Positions 17,754 to 26,532 of a DNA stretch of 64,000 nucleotides are shown here, piece after piece. The notes beneath the pieces are model-generated. The model was not told the DNA's origin. It did not search any database and saw only the letters and a program-made list of their open reading frames with translations. Source of the stretch: Gelidibacter gilvus (lineage in GTDB: Bacteria; Bacteroidota; Bacteroidia; Flavobacteriales; Flavobacteriaceae); the NCBI RefSeq assembly GCF_004115975.1, contig NZ_SDDZ01000004.1, positions 248,001 to 312,000 of the forward strand, read 5' to 3'. Both the position numbers and the translations under genes were made by a program. Positions within the stretch are counted from its first letter, which is position 1, and each line of letters starts with the position of its first letter.

Positions 17754-18165
17754 TTTGAATGGTTGTTTTGTATGTTTTTAAATCTTGATCGGCTGGTCCT
17801 TCCAAAACGCCACCTTTGGTATCGAATTCGCTGCCATGGCATGGGCAACTGTAAATGCCGCCGCCCACATTGAGCTCGCACCCACGATGTGTACATTTCA
17901 TCAGGGCAGCTGTATAGTCGTTGGCGCCAGTTTTATAGAGACAAATGGGAAAATCTTCGGTGGGAGTTTTGACCAAAACAAATGTTCTATAGATGGTGGT
18001 GTTTTTTTTGGAGATCTCAAACTCCGAAAGCGGTACAATTAGACTCTTGTTTTTTATGCTGCTGGTGGCATAATAAATGCTTTCGCAGGAAGTCAATAGG
18101 GTGGAGGCAAAGGGAAGGCCTACCAAGACCACCCCACAGGTTTTTAAGAATTTTTTCCGATCCAT
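17725..18165 (-). CDS. Rieske [2Fe-2S] lipoprotein
   Basis: A 146-residue electron carrier. The Rieske cluster motifs are complete: CTHRGCEL (about 97-104) and CPCHGSEFD (about 115-123), giving two Cys and two His ligands. The N-terminus MDRKKFLKTCGVVLVGLPFAS resembles a twin-arginine-like signal with RK in place of RR, and a lipobox-like LLTSC lies near residue 27, so export and lipid anchoring are plausible. The two bases around it couple it to both neighbours: it starts 11 bases after the di-heme gene and its last 29 bases overlap the porin start. Not part of a bc1 complex here, since cytochrome b genes are absent. Confidence 0.85.
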   Translation of the reverse strand: MDRKKFLKTCGVVLVGLPFASTLLTSCESIYYATSSIKNKSLIVPLSEFEISKKNTTIYRTFVLVKTPTEDFPICLYKTGANDYTAALMKCTHRGCELNVGGGIYSCPCHGSEFDTKGGVLEGPADQDLKTYKTTIQNENIYIELS

Positions 18166-18176
18166 AAGTGTTGGTT

Positions 18177-19373
18177 TTATAAGGATTCAATGAATTTTAA
18201 AACTTGATCTTTTTGGGTTTGGCTAAGGCCCCGATACAAGTTTTTAGAGTTTACAGCTTCTCCGCCGTGATATAAGATGGCTTCTTCAATGCTTCTCGCT
18301 CTTCCGTCGTGGAGTAAATAATAGTCACCACCTTGCGAGTCTTTTGCCAAGCCGATTCCCCATAACGGTGGCGTTTTCCACTCATAGGAATAAGCGTAAC
18401 CTTCGGTATAGCCGTCATCAAGCTCTGGACCCATGTCATGTAAGAGCAAATCGGTATAGGGATGGAATTCTTTATAGGAGAGCGCCTCAATTGGCGAATA
18501 TCCGGTGCTTAAGGTCGGTTTGTGGCAAGATGCACACTGGATATCGCCGAACAAGGCTTTACCGGTCATGACGTCTGGATCATCTTGGTCTCTTGGGATG
18601 GGCGCTTTTAAGGTTTTTAGGTAGAACACCACATCACTGATCGTCTGTCTGTCTATTTCCGATTGCAATTTATCGCCACTATAAGTGTCATAAGGTTCGA
18701 AGTATGAAGTGATCCCAATATCCTGATTATAGGCATCGGCAGTTTGATGCAAAAGATCATACATTTTACCTTTTTTCCCAAAACGGGTAATATATTTTCC
18801 GTCCTTGCTAATGGTTTCCGGACGGTCCTTAACATAATCGGGTCTGGTGTTCCAATGCACACGTCCGCTAATGCCGTCGCCATCCAAATCATCAGGATCG
18901 GACATATCGAGAAGATCCTGATCTCTCACCGCGTCCAAGAATCCTAAGCCTGTAACAATGGGAGCAATCAAATCGGTATGTGGCGCACCTGGTGGCAAGG
19001 TTTCAGGTTCATACCCTGGAATGGCTCGGTTTTGCAACTGTGGACCACCTTGTTTTAAATACTCATTAACGCCTGGAAATTCTTGTCCGAAACGTGTGAA
19101 CTTCACAAAAGGATGCCCTTTTCCGTCCCCGGCATGACAACTTACACAACTGGTTCCAGTAAAAATGGGACCCAATCCTGTTTCCGCGGTAAAAATTTGG
19201 TCGTTAAAAGCGACATCGCCCTTGATAAAACGCTTGGCTTCTGCCATGGTGAGATCTTCTACGGGACCATCGAGCAATTCGTATTCTTCGGGTTCCTGCG
19301 GAGCGAAAACCTCACAGGAAAAAAATAATGGGAGCAGGAACAGACTTCCAAATAGGTAACTTTTCATTCTCAT
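18177..19373 (-). CDS. Di-heme c oxidoreductase / peroxidase-like lipoprotein (DUF1111 type)
   Basis: A 398-residue exported lipoprotein (signal MRMKSYLFGSLFLLPLFFSC). Two c-type heme motifs are seen, CVSCH near residue 78 and CASCH near residue 278, in a layout matching the di-heme thiol oxidoreductase/peroxidase family (DUF1111). Family segments include the early NQIFTAETGLGPIFTG-type stretch, GRVHWNTRPDY and the C-terminal LLHDGRARSIEEAILYHGGE. The substrate is not known; some relatives occur with imelysin-type iron proteins, but none is seen here. It leads an operon with the Rieske protein and the porin, suggesting electron transfer from an envelope substrate to the Rieske centre. Confidence 0.87.
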   Translation of the reverse strand: MRMKSYLFGSLFLLPLFFSCEVFAPQEPEEYELLDGPVEDLTMAEAKRFIKGDVAFNDQIFTAETGLGPIFTGTSCVSCHAGDGKGHPFVKFTRFGQEFPGVNEYLKQGGPQLQNRAIPGYEPETLPPGAPHTDLIAPIVTGLGFLDAVRDQDLLDMSDPDDLDGDGISGRVHWNTRPDYVKDRPETISKDGKYITRFGKKGKMYDLLHQTADAYNQDIGITSYFEPYDTYSGDKLQSEIDRQTISDVVFYLKTLKAPIPRDQDDPDVMTGKALFGDIQCASCHKPTLSTGYSPIEALSYKEFHPYTDLLLHDMGPELDDGYTEGYAYSYEWKTPPLWGIGLAKDSQGGDYYLLHDGRARSIEEAILYHGGEAVNSKNLYRGLSQTQKDQVLKFIESL

Positions 19374-19756
19374 TTTGTTATAGTTTTAGGCAAAACTAAA
19401 CAATATACGAGAATGCGCAAATATATTTTTAGGTTAATCTAAATATTATTAATGCATTTGTCTAAAAATAGAAGAATGAAGACAGAAGACCGATGACCGA
19501 TGACGGAAAGTGGGAGAGACCAATAACCGATGCCTATGCTTAAATAGCATTGACCCTTATCCTAAAATCAGCAATCATCAAACGTTAATCTTCAATTGTT
19601 CCCAATCCTTTAAACCTAACCCACCCGTTATCGTATGGACAAATTTATTCGGACAGGAAATGGCAGGCATGGACAAGACGTAAATCAAAAATAGTTAATC
19701 GAACTTCGTAAATATCACAATCCATCTCATACTACCCATTACCCACTAATCTCTGT
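19374..19756. other. Intergenic gap with low-complexity ACCGATGACGG-like repeats
   Basis: These 383 bases between two minus-strand genes hold no gene. At about 19475-19530 there is a degenerate tandem of GAAGAC/ACCGATGAC/GGATGAC-like words, of the same kind as the patch at 54765-54890. A promoter for the di-heme operon should lie at 19374-19450, but I could not define a clear -7 box. Confidence 0.4.
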
Positions 19757-20962
19757 CTACGTCAACTCATAAAAATCCCTTCTCCCCACCTTGATGCGAA
19801 GATTCTTTTTCAGTGGCACACTCTGGTGTGGATCTGTGATTTTTTCATTGTCAATTTGGATGGCACCGCTTTCGATCAGTCGTCTTATGGCCGATTTACT
19901 CAAATCTTGTTTTAGATGGCTACATAAATCAATAACGTTCATACTTCCGTTAACCGATCTCATAGCGCTGATTGATACAGGGTCAAAGGCTTTCTCTTCA
20001 AAATTTTTATTTTGAAACTGATTGGTAAAAAAATCTTCGGCTTCCTGCGCCGCTTGTTCATTATGGTATTGGGTGATGATGTTTTTGGCGATGATTTTCT
20101 TGAGGTTCATTGGATTTTCTCCATCAGCCAAGCGCGCTTTCAACAGCTCTTTTGCCTCAACTGAAAAATCTGTAGTCAGATCCAAAAACTCTGTAATAAG
20201 TGTGTCGGGAATGGACATGGTCTTACCAAACATATCATTTGGTGCGTCTGTTATACCGATGGTATTGTTCAAAGATTTGCTCATTTTCTCCTTCCCGTCC
20301 AAACCTTTTAACAAAGGCATACACATGACCGTTTGTGGAGCCATGCCGTAGGTCTGTTGCAATTGCCTGCCCATCGTACAGTTAAAGAGCTGGTCGGTGC
20401 CGCCCATTTCGATATCGCAGTTGATTTTAACGGAGTCAAAGCCTTGTAGAATTGGGTACACCAATTCGTGCATGGCGATGGGCGTGTTTTCGGTAAACCG
20501 TTTGTTAAAATCATTCCGGTGCATCAATTGCGCCACGGTCACATTCGATAAAATTTGAATGATTTCTGAGAAGGACAGTTGATCCAACCAATTGGAGTTG
20601 AAAACGATTTCACTCTTTTCCACATCAATAATCTTTGACAGTTGCGAGATATAGGTTTCGGCATTGCGGAGGACATCGTTATTGCTTAGAGGTTGGCGAC
20701 TTTTATTCTTTCCTGTGGGATCGCCAATTCTGGCCGTAAAATCCCCAACCAAAATCACGATTTGATGGCCCAGGTCCTGAAATTCCTTTAATTTTTTAAG
20801 CACCACCGCATGTCCCAAATGTAAATCGGGAGCGGTTGGGTCAAATCCAAGTTTGATGATGAGCTTCTTGCCATCTTTTTCGGCTTGTTCCAATTTTTCG
20901 ACCAATCCGTTTTCTGGTAGAATTATTTCTACGTTTTCTTTTAATCTGTTACTTGTTTCCAT
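19757..20962 (-). CDS. tyrS: Tyrosyl-tRNA synthetase
   Basis: Class I aminoacyl-tRNA synthetase charging tRNA-Tyr. The 401 residues include the signature HLGH at 48-51, the tyrosine-pocket segment GGTDQLFNCTMGRQ (about 188-201) and the second signature KMSKS at 226-230; the C-terminal S4 RNA-binding domain fills about 345-401 (SKSAIRRLIESGAIQI). The exact KMSKS form and the short length place it in the second bacterial TyrRS type (TyrZ-like) rather than the E. coli type. Upstream on the same strand lie a strong terminator ending 13-18 bases before the ATG and a Tyr-rich short ORF, suggesting attenuation control. Confidence 0.95.
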   Translation of the reverse strand: METSNRLKENVEIILPENGLVEKLEQAEKDGKKLIIKLGFDPTAPDLHLGHAVVLKKLKEFQDLGHQIVILVGDFTARIGDPTGKNKSRQPLSNNDVLRNAETYISQLSKIIDVEKSEIVFNSNWLDQLSFSEIIQILSNVTVAQLMHRNDFNKRFTENTPIAMHELVYPILQGFDSVKINCDIEMGGTDQLFNCTMGRQLQQTYGMAPQTVMCMPLLKGLDGKEKMSKSLNNTIGITDAPNDMFGKTMSIPDTLITEFLDLTTDFSVEAKELLKARLADGENPMNLKKIIAKNIITQYHNEQAAQEAEDFFTNQFQNKNFEEKAFDPVSISAMRSVNGSMNVIDLCSHLKQDLSKSAIRRLIESGAIQIDNEKITDPHQSVPLKKNLRIKVGRRDFYELT

Positions 20963-20970
20963 GTCATTTT

Positions 20971-21007
20971 TAAATAAAAAAAAGCCCGAGCAAAATGCTC
21001 GGGCTTT
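20971..21007 (-). terminator. Intrinsic terminator/attenuator in the tyrS leader
   Basis: On the minus strand, AAAGCCCGAGCA pairs perfectly with TGCTCGGGCTTT around a 3-base loop (20981-21007) and runs into a U-rich tail. It lies between a short Tyr-rich ORF and the tyrS start, with no other gene for it to end. A TGCTCGG copy at 21066-21072 (read on the minus strand) can pair with the CCGAGCA of the 5' arm, an alternative antiterminator-like helix of 7 bp. Confidence 0.75.
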
Positions 21008-21032
21008 AGGTATATTACTATATGTTGTTGTG

Positions 21033-21134
21033 TTAAATCAATTTCAAGTATGTGTATAACCTATCCGAGCAAATATTAGTATCATAATAAGTGCTGAAAA
21101 ACGGAAGGCGTAATATGTAGTTCAAAATTTTCAT
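21033..21134 (-). CDS. Putative Tyr-rich leader peptide of tyrS
   Basis: A 33-residue open frame (begins MKILNYILRL, ends LYTYLKLI) with five tyrosines, at positions 6, 16, 17, 27 and 29, including one adjacent pair. Its stop lies 25 bases before the terminator stem. A Bacteroidetes -7 box TAAATTTG (21143-21150, minus strand) lies 8 bases before its ATG, predicting a transcript that begins almost at the start codon. This is the arrangement of a ribosome-stalling attenuator sensing charged tRNA-Tyr. Tyr codons are fairly common in A/T-rich DNA, so the enrichment alone is only suggestive; the case rests on the combination with the terminator and the alternative pairing. Confidence 0.5.
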   Translation of the reverse strand: MKILNYILRLPFFSTYYDTNICSDRLYTYLKLI

Positions 21135-21486
21135 TTCGTGGGCAAATTTACGGATTAATATGACATCTGCGATTTGTTTTTGGGATAAAAGAAGGGGTTA
21201 GGGTTTCGTGCTCAAGATTTAATCATGGCGCAACCTAGAGGGGCCGTAATCAAAATTCCCTGTCTGCCGATAGGCAAATTCCAAATTCCAAATTCCAAAT
21301 TCCAAATTCCAAATTCCAAATTCAAAAATGAAAGCTCAAGTGTCCACCTTCCTAGCGACTTCAGTTTTGTCCAAGCTTAAAGAAACTCTGATTACTGAAT
21401 GCTAAAGGCTGAAGACTCCCTCAGTTTTGGTTGTTAATTTCCTAATAAATCCGTAAATTACTAAGGCAAAATTAATACATACTATT
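21135..21486. other. Intergenic gap with AAATTCC short tandem repeats
   Basis: Besides the tyrS promoter region (21143-21150), the 352 bases hold a palindromic fragment (21256-21276) and about seven head-to-tail copies of the 7-mer AAATTCC/AAATTCA at 21276-21326. The same short repeat recurs near 29475. No gene is supported. Confidence 0.6.
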
Positions 21487-21801
21487 ATGGACATTATAAA
21501 AACAATTACGGAGTTTTTCAAGAAATCTGAAGAAGAAACGATTGACGTTGCACCTGAAGGCATGTGTTCGCTATGTTGGGGAATACAGGAATACGACGGT
21601 AAAATACGAAAATTATATAGGGATAAACAAGTGGATGTCAATAACCACAAGGACGCCTATATGTTGGTTCAGAAATTTGTTAAGGAAAATTTAGACGGCT
21701 ATCAAATCAAGGATGGCATCGTGCACGTATGCCCAAATTGCAGCGAATTGGAAGAGGGAAAGGATCGCATTGAAAAATTTAGACCGTCTGAGATCGCCTA
21801 G
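21487..21801 (+). CDS. Small zinc-ribbon-like protein of unknown function
   Basis: The 104-residue soluble protein has two Cys pairs: CSLC followed by WG (residues 28-31) and CPNC (about 84-87), separated by a mixed helix/strand region (VDVNNHKDAYMLVQKFVKENLDGYQ). This spacing fits a four-cysteine zinc ribbon. The phrase GMC..CWG..EYDGK recalls small uncharacterised flavobacterial proteins, but I know no function. It starts at an ATG shortly after the repeat-rich gap and is convergent with the PAS histidine kinase. Confidence 0.65.
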   Translation: MDIIKTITEFFKKSEEETIDVAPEGMCSLCWGIQEYDGKIRKLYRDKQVDVNNHKDAYMLVQKFVKENLDGYQIKDGIVHVCPNCSELEEGKDRIEKFRPSEIA

Positions 21802-21837
21802 AAATAGGCTATTGAAAATATAGTGAAACGGTTCTTT

Positions 21838-22929
21838 TTAAAGACGGTTAGGGATTTTTACGATGAATTCTGTGCCTACACCAAATTCCGAATTTATTTC
21901 AATAGACCCACCCAAGCTGAACAGCGACTTTTCAACCATATGAAGGCCGAGGCCAACCCCATCTTTTGAATGGCCATCTACTTGATAATTGCGCTTCATG
22001 ATTTTGGAAAGTTCCTCTTTTTTAATCCCAATGCCATTGTCCTTTACAGTCAAAACCCCATGGTCTGTATCTGATGAAAAATGGATCTGGATGGTTTTTT
22101 CAGCTTTCCGATCATCGCTGTATTTAAGCGCATTGCTGACCAAATTAGAGAATATCGATCTAAATTCAATTTCATTGCTATAGAATTCGCTGTTTTGATC
22201 TACAGTATGCACGATATTAATGTTTTTGGAAAGGGCAAGGTGCTTTATGGAATTGAGATATTGGGAAACGACATTTTGCACATCAACCGATTCAACGTTT
22301 TCGGAAGTAGATAAATGCCGTAAGGTGTCTTTAACAAATTCGCTTAAATCATGACTACCCTCTTCAATAAGTTCCAAATATTCATTCAAGACCTGAATAT
22401 CGGTTTCAGATTTTGTCAATCCAACCAGGCCGATAATCCCAGATAACGGGTTCTGGATGTCGTGAACAATTTTATAAAGGGTGGTGTGCAATCGGTCATT
22501 GATCATTACGGACTGCGTATAATTATTTTCCACTTGCAGCTCCGCTTGTTTGCGATTGGTGATGTCAATATGGGCCAACAGGGTTAATTGTGGGTGATTT
22601 ATAATTTTATTCGCTCTTAAAATAAACCACCGATTCTGGTTAGGGGAATGACATGGATATTCCATCTCAAAAATGTTCATCGCATTTTCAACAACGCGCA
22701 GAATCCCAGTTTTGGCCGTATTCGCCATTTCTGCTTCCTGGCCCGTAGCATTATCGCATACCGTAAAATAATTAGTGTTGACGCCAGTGCACGATGCATT
22801 GCCGTTGTTTTCCGTAGAAAATGAATTCCAGGTTTTATTGGTGAATAAAATAGCTCCTTCCCGGTTGATGATCGCCATGGATTCTGAGACGGAGTTTAAG
22901 ATTTCAAAATTCTGAAACATCTTGTACAT
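21838..22929 (-). CDS. Cytosolic PAS-domain sensor histidine kinase
   Basis: A 363-residue soluble kinase without membrane segments. The PAS domain (about 8-130) begins SVSESMAIINREGAILFTN and ends at the PAC-like ANKIINHPQLTLLAHIDITNRKQAE. The phosphoacceptor His is in LYKIVHDIQNPLSGIIGL (about 160). The ATPase domain follows with N box FSNLVSNALKYSD, G1 box VKDNGIGI and G2 box GVGLGLHMV. No response regulator gene adjoins it, so it is an orphan kinase. The N-terminal sensor contains two Cys (SCTG, TVCDN) but no obvious cofactor motif. Confidence 0.88.
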   Translation of the reverse strand: MYKMFQNFEILNSVSESMAIINREGAILFTNKTWNSFSTENNGNASCTGVNTNYFTVCDNATGQEAEMANTAKTGILRVVENAMNIFEMEYPCHSPNQNRWFILRANKIINHPQLTLLAHIDITNRKQAELQVENNYTQSVMINDRLHTTLYKIVHDIQNPLSGIIGLVGLTKSETDIQVLNEYLELIEEGSHDLSEFVKDTLRHLSTSENVESVDVQNVVSQYLNSIKHLALSKNINIVHTVDQNSEFYSNEIEFRSIFSNLVSNALKYSDDRKAEKTIQIHFSSDTDHGVLTVKDNGIGIKKEELSKIMKRNYQVDGHSKDGVGLGLHMVEKSLFSLGGSIEINSEFGVGTEFIVKIPNRL

Positions 22930-23099
22930 TAAAATTTATTGGTAAGAGGGCATAAAACTAATTTAAAATAGATCAAGGTCTTTGCTGAAATACCTTGTTT
23001 GTTGATGCATTAGCTTTAAAATGGGATTAATAGTTTTAGAAAATCAAACTTGAAAGAGATTTGAATAGTCTAATGCTGGTACTGAAGCTACCTCTGACT

Positions 23100-24413
23100 T
23101 CAGCGTTCACTGAGAATTAAAATATGATCCTTGGGGACTTGGTTTTTTAACCCATCTAAAATTCTCGAGGTATCGTAATTATTGTGCTGTGCAATCAAGT
23201 GTCCGAGAATGTCGTTAGGGGTATAAATGAGTTCATGCTTGTCAATAAATCCATAACCTTCATAAATGTCGTTTACCGTATAAATAAAAGCATCTTCCTG
23301 ATTATGCCTGCCCTTTAGCTTATAAATCTTTCTGGATTTTTTGTTTTTAAAGTGTTCAAATGCCGTTTCAAAACGTTCATTATAAGCGGTGATCAACGCA
23401 GGATCCGCACAAACACACTGCTGATGTTTAATGGTGACATTACTGCACGGACCTTTTACGGTCTCCAGCCCACAATGCTTTCTGCACAACCCATATTCCG
23501 AACAAAATTGTTCCAGTGAATGCTTTACGGAACCGCGATTAAAATAGCGCTCCGGCATATTGTCCTTAATATCTTTTCTGGTGATTTGTAGTTTGTGGAT
23601 CCCCTTCGCCGTTTTCGCTCTATTGATAATATAGGGCGCGGGATCTATAATTTGTTGGGTATTATAGATGGGTTTTAGCTTCTTAATTTCGGCAGATTCT
23701 ATCAGTTGTGCCAGAATATCATTCCCTGTATATTCCACATCTACCGAGTTTATGGAGGCATAATTAATATGATTTCGGGTTTCTCCTTGTGAGAAATGGG
23801 ACTGCAAACGCTTTCTTATGTTTTTGGCCTTTCCAACATAGACAATGGCCTCTTGATGGTCTAGAAAATAATACACCCCAGGCGCTATCTTATAATGGCT
23901 AAGGTCCGGGCTAGTCGCCTTGTGGGACCGTGGGACGTCTGCGTTTTTTAGAGCAGGTTCATTTAAATACCTTGGCATCAGCATCACAAAAGCCCTGGCA
24001 TATGCGACGCTTTGCTCGTGGAGTTTCGAATTTTGTTCCAAAAGTGCCGAAATAGGATGTTCTGGTAAGTTTCCGTTAGGGTGAAAAAGAATTTTAGGGC
24101 GAATATCAAAATTATATCCAATGGTCTTAAATAGCGATTTCAACAGTCTGAATTGGAGGGCTTCGGAAAAAACCAGCTGTTGATTGCTGAACAGCTCAAT
24201 CAGTTCATCGGCGATATCACAAAAAGGTGGTGCCGAAAGCACATCTAGTCGATCCAAACGGTGGGTTTCGTAACACCCCTTTGAAATACTGATTTCCGGT
24301 CGAAAATTAAAGCAGATACTTGCCTCAGATAACGCTTCGGTTTTTAAGGTGATGCGGTAGGGGACGTCGGCTCTTTTGCCCGCGTTTATAGTTTGAATAT
24401 AGATGAATACCAT
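23100..24413 (-). CDS. GIY-YIG (UvrC/Cho-like) nuclease with degenerate DnaQ-like exonuclease domain
   Basis: The C-terminal half is an intact GIY-YIG nuclease: GVYYFLDHQEAIVYVGKAKN near 177, Arg in IRKRLQSHF, and Glu in LIESAEIKKLKPIYN. It continues with the Cho-type Cys-rich tail (LCRKHCGLETVKGPC). In relatives the N-terminal domain is a DEDD exonuclease opening with D-I-E-T-T-G. Here the same place reads MVFIYIQTINAG, and the later H-N-x-x-F-D stretch reads SEALQFRLL, so the acidic metal ligands are gone. The frame extends to a TTG at 24467, but the ATG at 24413 matches the family start. It is divergent from the UvrD-like helicase, which suggests a repair role. Confidence 0.8.
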   Translation of the reverse strand: MVFIYIQTINAGKRADVPYRITLKTEALSEASICFNFRPEISISKGCYETHRLDRLDVLSAPPFCDIADELIELFSNQQLVFSEALQFRLLKSLFKTIGYNFDIRPKILFHPNGNLPEHPISALLEQNSKLHEQSVAYARAFVMLMPRYLNEPALKNADVPRSHKATSPDLSHYKIAPGVYYFLDHQEAIVYVGKAKNIRKRLQSHFSQGETRNHINYASINSVDVEYTGNDILAQLIESAEIKKLKPIYNTQQIIDPAPYIINRAKTAKGIHKLQITRKDIKDNMPERYFNRGSVKHSLEQFCSEYGLCRKHCGLETVKGPCSNVTIKHQQCVCADPALITAYNERFETAFEHFKNKKSRKIYKLKGRHNQEDAFIYTVNDIYEGYGFIDKHELIYTPNDILGHLIAQHNNYDTSRILDGLKNQVPKDHILILSER

Positions 24414-24495
24414 TAGAGCAAAAATAAGTGTTTTTAGCGTTACATAAAAAAAATCGTATCTTCTCAATATTCAATATCTTTACAAAAATGGCATT

Positions 24496-26532
24496 TTGGA
24501 AAACCATAATCTAAACGAAAAACAGAAAAAAGCAGTCGAATTTGAGGGTCAACATTTGTTGGTTCTGGCTGGTGCCGGCACTGGAAAGACCCGATGTATC
24601 GTAGGCCGCGCCGCCTATCTTATTGAACAAGGCGTACCTCCGGATAAAATTCAGATTCTTACCTTTACCAAGCGGTCGGCCAATGAAATTGTGGAACGCG
24701 TCAAAGCTTCACTGTCCTCCAATCAGGCGCAAAGTTTGAACGGGTCCACCTTTCATTCCTGGTGCAACCAATTGCTGGTGCGGTATCCTAATCTATTTGG
24801 AGCATCAGGCTACACCGTCATTGATCCCGATGATCAATTGAGTGTCATGAAAATGGTCTGCGGCGATCAAATTATAGAATATAAAGGCATCCGGATTAAG
24901 CCACAACAGCTGATCGATATCTATTCCTACGGTCGGAACACGCGTCAAAATCTTTCCCATGCCATCCGCGAACTGGTGTATAAAGGCAGAGTGGATGATG
25001 AGACCACGGATGAAATTGACATCATCCGACCTAAAATCGAAGTCTTGCTAAAGGCCTATCAAACCAAAAAAGGAGAAGGACGCTATATTGATTATGACGA
25101 TTTGTTATTGATTGTGGCCAATCGGTTACGAAATGATGCGCAAGCTCGGGAAATTTTGAGCGAGCAGATCAAGCATTTATTGATTGACGAATTTCAGGAT
25201 ACCAACCCTTTGCAATGGTTCCTGTTGGAGCCGTTTTTACAAATTGCCAAGTTTTATTGTGTGGGCGATGACGCCCAATCCATCTATTCCTTTCGAGGTG
25301 CCGATTTTAAAAATGTGCATTTGTTCAAGTCCCGCGTTCCTGACTCAGAAGTCATGATTTTGGATAAAAATTACCGATCTACCCAAGAGATTTTGGACCT
25401 TTCCAACTGGCTGATTGACCAATCGCCATTGGATTATAACAAACAATTGGTAGCTGCCCGTGGCCAAGGGCAACTTCCCAAGCTCATTAATGTAGGCAGT
25501 CAATGGGAGGAAGCCAATTTTATTGCGGAACATATCCTTGAAAATTTTACAGAGAAGAACAAGCAATTCACAGATCATTTGATCCTCTCAAAATCGTCTT
25601 ACTATACTAAACCACTACAGGCCGTTTTTATACAGAAGAAAATACCTTATGTGACTTATGGAGGCAGGAAATTTATGGAGGCCGCTCATATTAAGGATGT
25701 AATTGCCGCACTACGCGTGGTCAATAACCATCTCGATGAAATTGGCTGGATGCGATTTTTGACGTTCTGGGATGGCATAGGCGAGGTGAAAGCGGGCAAA
25801 TACATCGCCAAGCTGGTCAGTTACGATAATCCTTTGCAGTGTGCCCAAAACCTGGCGGATGTCATAGGCGGCGTGGAAGGGGAAACCATAAGTGATATTT
25901 ATAATACCATTTATTTAAATTCCGGAAATGTGAAGGTTGCGCTGCAGGAAGCCTATTCCAGAATGGAAAAATCCCTTGCTTTTAAATATCGTAAGGATTG
26001 GGAAGAGAAGCGTAAATCAGATTTTCCGGTTCTGGAAATGCTGGGAGATAATTACGCGTCCATCGGACAGCTCATTTCTGAAGGAATCCTAGAAAATGCA
26101 AAACAATTAAATGGAGAGCCCGTTCTGGAAGGTTCCCAATTAAGCACTTCGGAAATCAAGGATCACGTGATTATTTCCACGGTCCATTCTGCCAAAGGCT
26201 TGGAAGCGGAGGTGTGCTATGTCTTGAATGTGTCGCCAAAAGTCTATCCAAGCGCTTGGAATTTGGGCAGTGAGGAAAAAATAGAAGAAGATCGGCGCGT
26301 CCTATATGTGGCTTTAACTAGGGCGAAAAATGAATTATTGATCACGCGGGATACCAATTCGATCAGTACCGTTCATAAAACCAATGCGGCCGGCTTTAGC
26401 TCCAACTATTTTCTGGAAGAACTTCCAAAACATCTTACCGAGCAATTGGTCAACCCGTACACTCTCGGAAAACCGCGCGATATTTCGAAGCCAAATGATC
26501 TGGACCTCTCCTTTGGCATGGATTTTTCGTAA
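24496..26532 (+). CDS. UvrD/Rep-family ATP-dependent DNA helicase
   Basis: A 678-residue superfamily 1A 3'-5' helicase. Motifs in order: Q motif LNEKQKKAVEF, Walker A LAGAGTGKTRCIV (about 23-35), Ia LTFTKRSANEI, Walker B LLIDEFQDTNPLQW (about 229-242), III VGDDAQSIYSFRGAD, IV ILDKNYRSTQEIL, V ISTVHSAKGLEAEVCYV and VI RRVLYVALTRAKNELLI. It begins at a TTG, since the nearby ATG at 24488 is in another frame and reaches a stop after eight codons. It is divergent from the GIY-YIG protein with 82 bases between the starts. It is shorter than PcrA/UvrD, lacking the long C-terminal tail. Confidence 0.92.
   Translation: MENHNLNEKQKKAVEFEGQHLLVLAGAGTGKTRCIVGRAAYLIEQGVPPDKIQILTFTKRSANEIVERVKASLSSNQAQSLNGSTFHSWCNQLLVRYPNLFGASGYTVIDPDDQLSVMKMVCGDQIIEYKGIRIKPQQLIDIYSYGRNTRQNLSHAIRELVYKGRVDDETTDEIDIIRPKIEVLLKAYQTKKGEGRYIDYDDLLLIVANRLRNDAQAREILSEQIKHLLIDEFQDTNPLQWFLLEPFLQIAKFYCVGDDAQSIYSFRGADFKNVHLFKSRVPDSEVMILDKNYRSTQEILDLSNWLIDQSPLDYNKQLVAARGQGQLPKLINVGSQWEEANFIAEHILENFTEKNKQFTDHLILSKSSYYTKPLQAVFIQKKIPYVTYGGRKFMEAAHIKDVIAALRVVNNHLDEIGWMRFLTFWDGIGEVKAGKYIAKLVSYDNPLQCAQNLADVIGGVEGETISDIYNTIYLNSGNVKVALQEAYSRMEKSLAFKYRKDWEEKRKSDFPVLEMLGDNYASIGQLISEGILENAKQLNGEPVLEGSQLSTSEIKDHVIISTVHSAKGLEAEVCYVLNVSPKVYPSAWNLGSEEKIEEDRRVLYVALTRAKNELLITRDTNSISTVHKTNAAGFSSNYFLEELPKHLTEQLVNPYTLGKPRDISKPNDLDLSFGMDFS

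Noticed and set aside
24488-24514. ATG just before the UvrD-like gene as its start
   Set aside because: It is in another frame and meets a stop after eight codons; the TTG at 24496 continues directly into the helicase Q motif.
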